A DNA stretch of 64,000 bases from an uncultured Sphingomonadaceae bacterium (GTDB taxonomy: Bacteria; Pseudomonadota; Alphaproteobacteria; Sphingomonadales; Sphingomonadaceae): positions 310,001 to 374,000 of the forward strand of contig CANMQE010000001.1 in the NCBI GenBank assembly GCA_947499975.1. The letters are read 5' to 3'. A program made the position numbers and the translations under genes. Shown here in pieces: positions 43,555 through 52,491 of the stretch. Within the stretch, counting starts at the first letter, position 1, and every line of letters begins with the position of its first letter. The notes under the pieces were generated by a model. That model was not told the origin of the DNA. It searched no databases and saw only the letters and a list, made by a program, of their open reading frames with translations.

Positions 43555-44553
43555 CTATCGTTCCACCATCGCCATCACATCGGACACGCTGCTGGGCTTC
43601 ACGCCGCGGTGGTGCAGATAGGCGAAGATGCGCCGCCACCAGTCATACAGCGCATCGAGATCATCCGCGTCGCGCACATAGGGGGTGGAGCCGGGGCGCA
43701 GCGACGGGCTGTGGAACGACAGCACCAGCACCGGCAATCTGTCATCCAGCGCGATGTCGATACAACGGATCGCCTCCTCCACGCTCACGCCCTCCGGCGT
43801 CAGCGGCACGCGTTCCAGCAGGCCAAGCCGCGCCAGCACGCCGCGCATGGCGGGCGCTCTCCACAGGCGCGGGTAAATCAGGTGCCCCTGCCGCCGCAGC
43901 AGCCCCCAGAAGCTGGAGGTGAGCGGCAATTCCAGCAGCGTGCGCGCCTCGTCCGCCCAATAGGGATGCAGGGGATGGGCACGGTAATCAGGGCCGCCCT
44001 CGCTGGAATAATCGAACAGCGGCCGCACGGAAGTGTCGATCGCGATGCCCTGGTCCGACAAGAGCTGCGCCGTATGCGGGCCCAGGCCATACCGACCCGC
44101 GCGGTAGACCAGTGGTGCGATGCCGAAGTTGTTCTCGATCGCGTCGCGCAGCATCTCCAGCTTCGCTTCTTCCAGTTCCGGCGGAAGGTTGCCGGCGAAG
44201 GAATTGTGCTGCGTCACCTCTTCCTGGAAAGGTGGGTTTACCCAAGGATGCAATTGCACGCCGACTTCGGCCCTTCCAGCTGCCAGCGGTTCGCGCAGGA
44301 TTTCGGCAGCAACACCGGAGTTGGCGATGGGCCAGTCGACCAGATAGACGGGGACGACACCCTCGCTCTCACAAAATTGCTGGAACCGGGCCAGCTTGCC
44401 CACGTGACGCAGATCATGACTGTCGCGTGAAAAGGGCGCGTCCCAGTCAAAATCCTCTTCCGTGTCGACAGTGATCAGGAAGCGCGGAATGTCGTCGCGG
44501 AATCGCGCCCTGGCGCTGGCCAGTGGCGGGTCGAGCAGATTGGCGTCCGCCAC
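43555..44553 (-). CDS. Polysaccharide deacetylase family protein (WalW-like)
   Basis: The 332-residue protein shows a NodB-like fold: LITVDTEEDFDW (metal-binding Asp pair), QLHPWVNPP and later VYRAGRYGLG, and LVLSFHSPSL. Such proteins remove acetyl or amide groups from polysaccharides and are often found with capsule or exopolysaccharide genes. The start is GTG 44553, with AGGAG 7 bases upstream. It is a close neighbour of the histidine kinase gene 28 bases upstream on the same strand. Confidence 0.82.
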   Translation of the reverse strand: MADANLLDPPLASARARFRDDIPRFLITVDTEEDFDWDAPFSRDSHDLRHVGKLARFQQFCESEGVVPVYLVDWPIANSGVAAEILREPLAAGRAEVGVQLHPWVNPPFQEEVTQHNSFAGNLPPELEEAKLEMLRDAIENNFGIAPLVYRAGRYGLGPHTAQLLSDQGIAIDTSVRPLFDYSSEGGPDYRAHPLHPYWADEARTLLELPLTSSFWGLLRRQGHLIYPRLWRAPAMRGVLARLGLLERVPLTPEGVSVEEAIRCIDIALDDRLPVLVLSFHSPSLRPGSTPYVRDADDLDALYDWWRRIFAYLHHRGVKPSSVSDVMAMVER

Positions 44554-44581
44554 TGTCGATCTCCTGACGATTGATGGGCGT

Positions 44582-46360
44582 CTATGCCCCCGCGTTCCCT
44601 TCCGCGCTGCTATTGCCCGCAGGCTGCAAGGTCAAGGCAGGCAAGGTTAGCGTGGCCGTATCGCCTGTGCATACCAGCGAACCGCCCGCCGCGCTGGCCT
44701 CCGCCTCTGCCAGCCGGAATGAGAAGCGCGGGCCGAACATGCCGGCACTGATCGCACGGCGGCGCTGCCCGTCACGAGGGGCGTCTGCAGGCGCATTGCG
44801 CAGGCTTTCGGGAATTTCGAACACCAGCGTGATGGTGGTGCCATCGCCCGCCAGATCCAGCTGCGCATTCTCGCCGGGCGCCAGCGCGCTAGCGGTGGTG
44901 GCCAGCAGCCGCCAGCACATCGCCAGCGCCTCTGACCGATCCAGCGCGACGGTGAAAACAGAACCCTCCACGTTGAGGCGGAAACCGGCATTGCGGCCGC
45001 GCAGCACACCTTCCAGCCGCTGGACGGTATCGACCAGCGCCTTGCGAAAATCGCTGCTGCCGTCTTCCAGCTGCATCGCCGCAGCTTCCAGCTTCACCAG
45101 CCTGTCCACCTCTTCGAAACCCGCCAGCAGCTTGGCCGCGTCCACCGCGATGGAGGCGGCATGGGCACGATATTCATGCGGGACATTTCCGAAGATCTGC
45201 TGCTGGATAATCTCGGCAAAGCCCTGGATGGCATTCACCGGCGTGCGCAATTCATGCAGCACCTGGCGCATGGCATCGCCCTGCGCTTCCTCTTGGGGCG
45301 ACTGCCGGGCTTTCACGGGTCGCTGCAACCTGGCGGCATAGCCTGTGAACATGCCGGTCGCCTGCGCGAACAGCGGCGTTGCATCCATGCGCCATTCGCC
45401 GCTGATCTCCGGCGCGGCATCGATGGTGATGCTCACGCCGCGCACGGGCAGGCGGCGTTGCAGGCACAAGCTGACATCGTCGGCAATCTTCACCAGCGCG
45501 CCGGGAGTGGGGGAGGTGAGGGAAAGGCCGGCCAGCATCGGTGCGGCCAGTCCATCCGCGCGGATCACGCTGCCGCCTGCATCGGTGACAACGTCGTGAT
45601 ACGCCTGTTCGGGTACTTCGCCTGGCGCGCTGCGATTCTTGGGGGCCGGGCGCTGCGCTGTGCGGCCCTGCTGACGGCCCTCGCGGAACGCTTCTATCCG
45701 GCGGCGCAGGCCAGCGATGCCTTCCTCGTTGGAAGATGCCGGACTGGCGGCGCGCTGTGCTGCCACTAGCTGGGGCGCGGGCGTTTCAGTCTGCGCTGCT
45801 TCAGCCGCGCTTTCGGCAAGGCGCGACATGGGCAGCACCAGATCGCCGACGCCATGATGCTGCAACAGGCGCTGGACCGAGCCGGGCAGATCGCGGCGGT
45901 GGCGCAGGAAGCCGCGTGCCGTCACCGGCAGGCGCGGGATCAGATCCAGCCATTGCTCCTCGGTCAGCCGTGCGGTCGCAACAGCGGCTGCAGCGGGCTT
46001 TGGCTCTCCTTCGGCAAGGAAGGCCACGAATTCAGGATTGCGCAGCCGCTGGCCCGGTTCGCGCAGGATTGCGGATTGCAGTTCCTGCGGGATTGCACGT
46101 TGCAGATCGCGCAAACGCACGAAACCTGCGATGGTGGAAAGGCGCGGATCGGCTCCACGCATCGCCGGACGCATCACGATGCGGTTGACCTCGAACGGCG
46201 GGAGGCTTTGCGCCGTGCGCGCCAGGCGGGCGAGAGCTTGGCCCGAAATTCGCGTGCTGCGCGTACCCAGCAGATCCAGCAACTGCCTGAATTGCGTGCG
46301 CAAAGCCGCCTCGCTTCCGGCGCGCATGCGCAGCACGGTAACTAGGCGGTCATCGAACAA
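44582..46360 (-). CDS. HisKA-containing sensor protein with degenerate ATPase domain
   Basis: This 592-residue protein has a long helical N-terminal region (about 1-300, with no membrane segment) and then a HisKA dimerisation motif QVLHELRTPVNAIQGFAE with His369. The expected HATPase N box and DxGxG box cannot be found in the last 180 residues: the region reads EALAMCWRLLATTASALAPG and lacks the Asn. A catalytically inactive or partner-dependent kinase is likely. The start is TTG 46360, with GGAG 7 bases upstream; the next in-frame ATG is 11 codons in. Confidence 0.75.
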   Translation of the reverse strand: MFDDRLVTVLRMRAGSEAALRTQFRQLLDLLGTRSTRISGQALARLARTAQSLPPFEVNRIVMRPAMRGADPRLSTIAGFVRLRDLQRAIPQELQSAILREPGQRLRNPEFVAFLAEGEPKPAAAAVATARLTEEQWLDLIPRLPVTARGFLRHRRDLPGSVQRLLQHHGVGDLVLPMSRLAESAAEAAQTETPAPQLVAAQRAASPASSNEEGIAGLRRRIEAFREGRQQGRTAQRPAPKNRSAPGEVPEQAYHDVVTDAGGSVIRADGLAAPMLAGLSLTSPTPGALVKIADDVSLCLQRRLPVRGVSITIDAAPEISGEWRMDATPLFAQATGMFTGYAARLQRPVKARQSPQEEAQGDAMRQVLHELRTPVNAIQGFAEIIQQQIFGNVPHEYRAHAASIAVDAAKLLAGFEEVDRLVKLEAAAMQLEDGSSDFRKALVDTVQRLEGVLRGRNAGFRLNVEGSVFTVALDRSEALAMCWRLLATTASALAPGENAQLDLAGDGTTITLVFEIPESLRNAPADAPRDGQRRRAISAGMFGPRFSFRLAEAEASAAGGSLVCTGDTATLTLPALTLQPAGNSSAEGNAGA

Positions 46361-46571
46361 TCTTTCGCTCCGGCTGGAAACGCGGTTAAGAATCCATCAA
46401 CCATCGCGTTAGCCGGGTCCGATCGGGCAAGCATGGTTAAGGGCCGATGCGTTGCAAAAGGGGACAATTTCGCTATTAAGGAACTTTGTTATATTGGGTT
46501 GTGCCACGGCGTAATATAAGTTGCGCAATCTATCCAGATGTGTGAGCGTTGCGCTCGAGGGGACTCATTTT

Positions 46572-47039
46572 ATGTCCACACTAGACAAGATTGATCGCCG
46601 TCTGCTGGCGGAATTGCAGGCAGAGGGACGTGTTACGAACGTCGATCTTGCCCGGCGCGTCGGGCTGACCGCGCCGCCATGCCTGCGCCGCGTCCGCTCC
46701 CTGGAAGAAGACGGCGTGATCCGCGGCTACCACGCCGATCTCGATGCTTCCAAGCTGGGCTTTGCAATCACCGTGTTCGCCATGGTCTCGCTGCGCAGCC
46801 AGGCGGAGGAGGATCTGAAAGCGTTCGAGGATCATATCGCCGAACTCGACGAAGTGCGCGAGTGCCACATGCTGAACGGCGAGATCGACTTCATCCTGAA
46901 GATCGTCAGCCGCGATTTGCAGAGCTTCCAGGAATTTCTCACCAGTCGGCTGACGCCAGCGCCCAACGTGGCCAGCGTGAAAACGTCGCTCACCATCCGC
47001 ACCGCCAAGCACAAGCCGGGCGTACCGTTGGAAACCTGA
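46572..47039 (+). CDS. Lrp/AsnC family transcriptional regulator
   Basis: This 155-residue protein has the Lrp layout: helix-turn-helix DKIDRRLLAELQAEGRVTNV and LARRVGLTAPPCLRRVRSLE, then the RAM effector-binding domain (ITVFAMVSLRSQ, VRECHMLNGEIDFILKI). Such proteins sense amino acids. ATG 46572 (MSTLDKIDRRLL) is the standard start; 17 in-frame codons before it have no family match. It is a single gene with a 211-base upstream gap shared with the divergent HisKA protein. Confidence 0.93.
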   Translation: MSTLDKIDRRLLAELQAEGRVTNVDLARRVGLTAPPCLRRVRSLEEDGVIRGYHADLDASKLGFAITVFAMVSLRSQAEEDLKAFEDHIAELDEVRECHMLNGEIDFILKIVSRDLQSFQEFLTSRLTPAPNVASVKTSLTIRTAKHKPGVPLET

Positions 47040-47090
47040 CGAGAGCGCGGGGACGCCTGTCTTTGCAATCCAGGATTGTGGCGTGACGGG

Positions 47091-48095
47091 TTAGATCAGG
47101 CCCGAGGTAAAGAGGGTATAGCCGATATAGGCGGCCAGCAGCAGTCCGCCCTCGCGCCGCGACAGGCGGCCACCTGTGTAGGCGAAAACCATCACCACGA
47201 ACGCGGCCAGTGCCGCCAGAGGCAGATCGAACTCGGCGATTTTTACAGGGATTGGGCCAGGCGCGACGAGGCCCGTGACGCCGCCGATAAACAGCAGGTT
47301 GTAGATGTTGGAGCCGAGCACATTGCCCAGGGCGATGTCGCTTTGCCCGCGCAGGGCGGCGATGATCGACGTTACCAGTTCCGGTGCCGATGTGCCGATG
47401 GCGACGATGGTGAGCCCGATGATCTCCTCGCTCACCCCCATTTCCGAGGCGATGGCGACCGCGCCGTTCACCAGCAGCGTGCCGCCGCCAACGATGATGG
47501 CAAGACCTACGACGAAAAAGGCAATCGCCTTGCCCAGGCTCTGGGCGGGCTTGTCATGCGGGATCAGGGCAGGGTCGAAACCTTCGGAGGCCGCTGCCCT
47601 GTCGTAGGCGGCGCTGTGATCCGCAGGCATATCCGCCGGGACGAGCTTTTCCTGCCGGTACGCGCTCCAGATATAAACGACGAGGCCGATCAGGAAGACC
47701 GTGGCAGCGAGACGATCGAGCCCGATCGTGAAGCTCGCCCCGACCAATAGCAGAGCCGCGAAGAGTCCCACGCCGCCATCGCGCCACAGGGCGGTGCGAT
47801 CCACCATCATGGGCGCCAGCAGAGCGGCGCTGCCAAGCACCAGCAGCAGGTTTGCAAGATTGGAGCCCACGATATTGCCGATGGCGAGGCCGGGCGATCC
47901 GGCCAGGGCAGCCTGCACGCTGGCGGCAAGCTCTGGACTGGATGTGCCAAGACCCACTACGACAAGGCCGATCAGCATGGGCGAAAGGCCCAGCCGTTCC
48001 GCCAAGCCCACGGCGCCGCGCACCATGACATCGCCTCCCACCATAAGTAGGACGAGGCCGCCCAGCAGCATTGCAATGTCAGTTATCGCGGGCAT
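47091..48095 (-). CDS. Calcium/sodium antiporter (CaCA, YrbG-like)
   Basis: This 334-residue inner-membrane protein shows two inverted alpha repeats. The first has GLGTSSPELAAS with GNIVGSNLANLLLVLG, the second AIGTSAPELVTS with GNVLGSNIYNLLFIGG. They supply the acidic cation-binding residues. About ten membrane helices can be counted. It exchanges Na+ for Ca2+ or similar cations. It lies 18 bases downstream of accC on the same strand. Confidence 0.93.
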   Translation of the reverse strand: MPAITDIAMLLGGLVLLMVGGDVMVRGAVGLAERLGLSPMLIGLVVVGLGTSSPELAASVQAALAGSPGLAIGNIVGSNLANLLLVLGSAALLAPMMVDRTALWRDGGVGLFAALLLVGASFTIGLDRLAATVFLIGLVVYIWSAYRQEKLVPADMPADHSAAYDRAAASEGFDPALIPHDKPAQSLGKAIAFFVVGLAIIVGGGTLLVNGAVAIASEMGVSEEIIGLTIVAIGTSAPELVTSIIAALRGQSDIALGNVLGSNIYNLLFIGGVTGLVAPGPIPVKIAEFDLPLAALAAFVVMVFAYTGGRLSRREGGLLLAAYIGYTLFTSGLI

Positions 48096-48113
48096 GGCCA
48101 GTCAGTCCGGCTG

Positions 48114-49472
48114 TCAGGTTTCGTTCTCGGCGCGTTCGGCCAGCCATTCTTCCAGCCATTTGATCGTGTAGTTGCCGCTGAGCACATCGGGCTGCTCCAA
48201 CAGTTCCTGGTGCAGCGGGATCGAGGTTTTCACGCCCTGGATCACCATCTCTCCCAGCGCACGGCGCAGCCGCATAAGGCAACCTTCGCGCGTGCGACCG
48301 TAGACGATCAGCTTGGCAATCATGGAATCGTAATAGGGCGGGATCGTGTAGCCGGCATACAGCCCGCTATCCACGCGCACGTGCATTCCGCCAGCCTGGT
48401 GATAATATTCGATCTTGCCGGGGCTGGGGGCAAAGGTGAAGGGATCCTCGGCATTGATGCGACATTCGATCGCGTGGCCGGTGAACCGGATATCTTCCTG
48501 TTTTACCGAAAGATCCTTGCCATCGGCAATGCGGATCTGTTCGCGCACCAGATCCATGCCGGTGATCGCCTCGGTAACGGGATGCTCCACCTGCAGGCGG
48601 GTATTCATCTCGATGAAGTAGAACTCGCCGTTTTCCCAAAGGAACTCGATCGTGCCCGCGCCGCGATAGCTCATCTGCGCCATCGCATCGGCCACGATGC
48701 CGCCCATGCGCATGCGGTCTTCTTCGGTGATGACGGGCGAGGGCGCTTCCTCGAAAACCTTCTGATGGCGGCGTTGCAGGGAGCAGTCACGCTCCCCCAG
48801 ATGGATCGCGTTGCCGCGCCCGTCGCCAAACACCTGGAATTCGATGTGGCGCGGATTGCCGAGATATTTCTCGAGATACATGGTGTCGTCGCCAAACGCT
48901 GCCTTGGCCTCGTTCTGCGCCTGCTTCACCAGGCTTTCCAGCTGGTCTTCGCTGGGGATTACTTTCATGCCGCGGCCGCCGCCGCCGCTTGCAGCCTTGG
49001 CGAGCACGGGATAGCCGATCTCTGCGGCCACTGCGCGCATTTCGTCAAAATCGGAAACCGCGCCATCACTGCCCGGCACCAGTGGCAGGCCGAGAGCACC
49101 GGCGGTCTTCTTCGCCTGCACCTTGTCACCCATGGTGCGGATATGTTCGGGCTTGGGGCCGATCCAGGCGATGTCGTGCGCTTCCACGATGTCGGCGAAC
49201 TTGGCGTTTTCCGACAGGAAGCCATAACCGGGATGGATTGCATCGGCACCGGTGATTTCAGCAGCCGAGATGATCGCGGCGTGGTTCAGATAGCTTTCCG
49301 TGGCGGAAGGCGGGCCAATGCACACGGCGTGATCCGCAAGGCGCACATGCATGGCATCGGCATCGGCGGTGGAATGCACGGCCACCGTCTCTATGCCCAT
49401 CTCGTGCGCGGCGCGGTGGATGCGCAGCGCGATTTCGCCGCGGTTGGCGATCAATATGCGCGAAATTCCCAT
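48114..49472 (-). CDS. accC: Acetyl-CoA carboxylase biotin carboxylase subunit
   Basis: This 452-residue protein starts ILIANRGEIALRIHRAAHEM and has the ATP-grasp loop KAASGGGGRGMKVI, then FLEKYL... and the EMNTRLQVEHPVTE active-site block. It carboxylates the biotin of AccB with bicarbonate and ATP for malonyl-CoA synthesis. Length is normal. It follows accB by 12 bases. A similar biotin carboxylase domain occurs in pccA at 56292, but that one is fused to a biotin carrier. Confidence 0.97.
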   Translation of the reverse strand: MGISRILIANRGEIALRIHRAAHEMGIETVAVHSTADADAMHVRLADHAVCIGPPSATESYLNHAAIISAAEITGADAIHPGYGFLSENAKFADIVEAHDIAWIGPKPEHIRTMGDKVQAKKTAGALGLPLVPGSDGAVSDFDEMRAVAAEIGYPVLAKAASGGGGRGMKVIPSEDQLESLVKQAQNEAKAAFGDDTMYLEKYLGNPRHIEFQVFGDGRGNAIHLGERDCSLQRRHQKVFEEAPSPVITEEDRMRMGGIVADAMAQMSYRGAGTIEFLWENGEFYFIEMNTRLQVEHPVTEAITGMDLVREQIRIADGKDLSVKQEDIRFTGHAIECRINAEDPFTFAPSPGKIEYYHQAGGMHVRVDSGLYAGYTIPPYYDSMIAKLIVYGRTREGCLMRLRRALGEMVIQGVKTSIPLHQELLEQPDVLSGNYTIKWLEEWLAERAENET

Positions 49473-49484
49473 GGCCCGAGCCCC

Positions 49485-49982
49485 TTATTCGACGATGGCA
49501 AGCGGCTGGTCGAATTCCACCGGTTCGCCATTACCGATCAGCATTTCCTTCACCGTGCCATCCTTGGGAGCCGTGATGGGGTTCATTACCTTCATGGCCT
49601 CCACGATCAGCAGGGTGTCACCGGCCTTCACGCTGTCACCCACCTTCACGAAGTTGGGAGAGCCGGGATCGGAAGCGAGATACGCCGTGCCGACCATCGG
49701 GGATTTCACCGCGTTCGCCGTGTCCACCGGCTTGGGCTGAGCGGGTGCGGCATCTGCCGCAGGCGCGCCGGGCGCCGGCATCGCGGCAGGCGCGGCCATG
49801 GCGGCTGGTGCCGGCGCGCTGGCCACGGCACCGCGAGACACGCGGATCTTGCGATCCTCGTCCTCCACGACGATTTCCGTAAGTCCGGTTTCGGCCAGGA
49901 TATCGGCCAGTTCGCGCACCAGCGCGGTATCGACATTCAGTCCACCCTTGCGGGCGGTGGTAGTGCCCTTCTTTTCAGGCAT
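49485..49982 (-). CDS. accB: Acetyl-CoA carboxylase biotin carboxyl carrier protein
   Basis: This 165-residue protein has a central Pro/Ala-rich linker (about 55-85) and the C-terminal biotinyl domain with VEAMKVMNPI. Lys131 carries biotin. The N-terminal helical part (TALVRELADILAETGLTEIVVE) binds the other subunits. It works with AccC immediately downstream and AccAD encoded elsewhere. The aroQ gene lies 82 bases upstream. Confidence 0.97.
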   Translation of the reverse strand: MPEKKGTTTARKGGLNVDTALVRELADILAETGLTEIVVEDEDRKIRVSRGAVASAPAPAAMAAPAAMPAPGAPAADAAPAQPKPVDTANAVKSPMVGTAYLASDPGSPNFVKVGDSVKAGDTLLIVEAMKVMNPITAPKDGTVKEMLIGNGEPVEFDQPLAIVE

Positions 49983-50064
49983 GCGTTCCCCATTCTGCGA
50001 CCATGGTAAGAATTGACTTGCGGGCTATAGCGCAATGCGCCCCAAGGCAAGCGCGGCAGCGCAT

Positions 50065-50499
50065 TCAGAGCTTTGCGGCTGCATCCAGCGCGAGTTCGTA
50101 TCCGTAAGCGCCGAAACCGGCGATGGATCCCATCGCGGCCATGCCGATATAGCTCTTGTGGCGATAGGCTTCGCGCGCCGCGGGATTGGAAATGTGCACC
50201 TCGATCACCGGCGTCTTGATGGACTTGATGGCATCGTAAAGCGCCAGGGAGGTGTGGGTGAGCGCACCGGCATTCATGATAACGGCCTTGGCGCCGGCGG
50301 CCTGCGCCTCGTGCAGCCAGTCGACCAGGTGACCTTCGTGGTTGGACTGGCGCGTCTCTATCTCGATGCCCAGTTCCTGTCCCTTGTCTTCGAGGCGAGA
50401 GGCAATTTCATCCAGCGTCTGCGCCCCGTAGATTTCGGGCTCGCGCACGCCGAGGAGGTTGAGGTTCGGTCCGTTGAGTACAAAAATGGTATCAGTCAT
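50065..50499 (-). CDS. aroQ: Type II 3-dehydroquinate dehydratase
   Basis: This 144-residue shikimate-pathway enzyme starts IFVLNGPNLNLLGVREPEIYG with the catalytic Tyr24, has NAGALTHTSLAL and VIEVHISNPAAREAYRHKS with the catalytic His101. It converts 3-dehydroquinate to 3-dehydroshikimate as a dodecamer. The aroQ-accB-accC order is common in alphaproteobacteria. A 109-base gap to the upstream holin gene has no other gene. Confidence 0.97.
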   Translation of the reverse strand: MTDTIFVLNGPNLNLLGVREPEIYGAQTLDEIASRLEDKGQELGIEIETRQSNHEGHLVDWLHEAQAAGAKAVIMNAGALTHTSLALYDAIKSIKTPVIEVHISNPAAREAYRHKSYIGMAAMGSIAGFGAYGYELALDAAAKL

Positions 50500-50608
50500 G
50501 CGTCAGCCCTTAGCCGCACGATGCGGGCTGGGCCAAGGGCTGATTGCATGGAAATCCGAAATTCAGGAGCGTTGGCAGGGCGCCGCGATTATCCGCAATG
50601 CCCCCTTG

Positions 50609-51022
50609 TTACCGTTCGACGCCCTTCACCTTCCCCCACTGGCGCGCGGCGGTGTAGCCGAGGTAGCCGGTGCCGAAGAGGGCGTAGAGCGGCTCTGGCA
50701 GGCCGCCCAGATATTCGTTCATGCCACGCGCGATGTCTTGCGCCGTGCCCGGCGAAAAGGCCGAGAGCACGCCCATCGGCAAGGCGGTGAGCAGCAGGAT
50801 GTATATCACGTAGAGGAAGCTTGGCCGGGCGCGGCTGGTCCACGGATCGTGTGAGCTGGCTTCTGCCACGATGGCGGACATGCGTGCCTCGATCTGCTGA
50901 AGCTCTTGCGTGCCTTCCAGTTTCAGCAGCTCGATCTTGGCGCGGGCGCGAGCTTCCTTGTCGGGGATGATCTTGTCGATGATGGATGCAATGGGTCCGA
51001 TAAGCGATTCTATGATGGCCAT
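50609..51022 (-). CDS. Holin-like protein of the gene transfer agent type (3TM)
   Basis: This 137-residue protein begins with an amphipathic helix (AIIESLIGPIASIIDKIIPD) and a charged coiled coil (KEARARAKIELLKLEGTQELQQIEA). Two or three membrane segments follow (YVIYILLLTALPMGVLSAF and LYALFGTGYLGYTAA). It resembles the GTA_holin_3TM group found in prophages and gene transfer agents. No capsid or other GTA gene is here, so it may be a stray or a reused gene. ATG 51022 was taken. Its start is divergent from the cytochrome gene. Confidence 0.75.
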   Translation of the reverse strand: MAIIESLIGPIASIIDKIIPDKEARARAKIELLKLEGTQELQQIEARMSAIVAEASSHDPWTSRARPSFLYVIYILLLTALPMGVLSAFSPGTAQDIARGMNEYLGGLPEPLYALFGTGYLGYTAARQWGKVKGVER

Positions 51023-51155
51023 GGGGGAAATTCCGTCTGTGGTTGGGGGCGCGGGCGAAGTGCGCGCCTTGCCTGGGTGTAGGAAAGACCTTTGCAGGAT
51101 TGATCGGCAGCCGCTGTTGGGCAAGAGAGGGTTTGCTAGGAAGAGGGAGGGGCGC

Positions 51156-52442
51156 TTGAAAACTGTCGAGCGATATTCGAAAGGCGCGATTGCGCTGCAC
51201 TGGCTGATTGCACTGCTGCTGGCGGGCGAGATCGCGCTGGGCTTTGCGATGCCGAAGGATGCGAGCGGCTTTGCCGAATACCAGCTGCACAAGAGCATCG
51301 GTATCACGATCCTGGCACTAAGTTTGATACGGCTGGGCTGGCGGGTCTCCCACCCGCGGCCCGCACCGATGGAGGGCGGCGTGACGGGCTTCCTCTCCAA
51401 CGCCGTGCATTGGGGATTCTATGTCTTCATGATCGCCATGCCGCTGACCGGATGGGCGCTGGTGTCCACCGATCCGCTGGATGTGCCGACAATCCTCTAC
51501 GGCGTCGTGCCCCTGCCGCATCTGCCCTTGGCTGAGGGGTTGAATGGACTGGCGGAACGGGCGCACGAATTGCTGGCATGGGGCGGGCTGGCGCTGTTCG
51601 TGCTGCATGTGGCTGGCGCGCTGCGGCATCATTTCCTGATCGGTGACGATTTGCTGGCACGCATGACGTTCGACGGCGCGGGAAATCGTGCGCTGGCGGC
51701 GGGCGGCGCCGTGATCGCCGTGGGGCTGATCACGTTTTTCTCCGTTGGCGGAGACAAGCGTGAGCCGGATGCACAAATCGCTGACGAGGCTGCCACCCAG
51801 GAAGTTTTCCAGCCGTCCGCCGATCCGTCACCGGAAGCTGAGGCGATCTCGGACAGCGATGAGGCGGAACCGGAGGAGCAAGGCGAAGAGATCGACGAGG
51901 CCGAGGAGAACGCGCAGGCCGAGGATGAGGCAGCCGAACCCGAACCCGGCGGACCGCCGCCAGGCTGGGCGATCCAACCGGGCGGCACGTTGCGTTTCAG
52001 CGTCGACAATGCGGGCAATGCCATAAGCGGCAGGTTTGCCAACTGGTCCGGCGATATCACGATGGACCCCGACGCGCCGGAGAGCGCCGAGATCACCATC
52101 ACCGTGAACCTTGCCAGCGCCAGCCTTGGCGATGCCACGCAGGATAACATGCTGCAGGGCGGAGATTTCTTCGACACCTCGGCATTTCCGAGAGCTACCT
52201 GGCGCAGCTCTGCTGTCCGCCGCACAGGCGCTAATCGTTACGAGGCCGATGGAACATTGACGCTGAAGGGCGCCAGCAGGCCGCAACGCATCACCTTCAC
52301 CCTGAACGGCACCGGCAATCGGCGCTCCGTTACGGGCAGCGCCACGATCGACAGGCAGGCGTTCGGCGTCGGCACAGGCTCCAGCGCGGATAACCTTGCC
52401 GGATCGGTGCGGCTGGAATTCGCCTTCGATGCAACTTCGTGA
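51156..52442 (+). CDS. Cytochrome b561 fused to a YceI domain
   Basis: This 428-residue protein has a four-helix cytochrome b561 N-terminus (about 1-195; likely heme histidines His15, His45, His137 and His151). An acidic linker of about 50 residues (215-265, rich in Glu, Ala and Pro) comes next. The C-terminal YceI-type lipocalin domain begins near WAIQPGGTLRFSVD (about 271) and ends with VRLEFAFDAT. In E. coli yceJ and yceI are adjacent; here they are one protein. The start is TTG 51156, with AGGGAGG upstream; no ATG or GTG exists in a suitable place. Confidence 0.88.
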   Translation: MKTVERYSKGAIALHWLIALLLAGEIALGFAMPKDASGFAEYQLHKSIGITILALSLIRLGWRVSHPRPAPMEGGVTGFLSNAVHWGFYVFMIAMPLTGWALVSTDPLDVPTILYGVVPLPHLPLAEGLNGLAERAHELLAWGGLALFVLHVAGALRHHFLIGDDLLARMTFDGAGNRALAAGGAVIAVGLITFFSVGGDKREPDAQIADEAATQEVFQPSADPSPEAEAISDSDEAEPEEQGEEIDEAEENAQAEDEAAEPEPGGPPPGWAIQPGGTLRFSVDNAGNAISGRFANWSGDITMDPDAPESAEITITVNLASASLGDATQDNMLQGGDFFDTSAFPRATWRSSAVRRTGANRYEADGTLTLKGASRPQRITFTLNGTGNRRSVTGSATIDRQAFGVGTGSSADNLAGSVRLEFAFDATS

Positions 52443-52491
52443 GCATCCCGCGCGTTGAAACCTTCAAGCGCGTCTGTATGAGGATGGTTTC

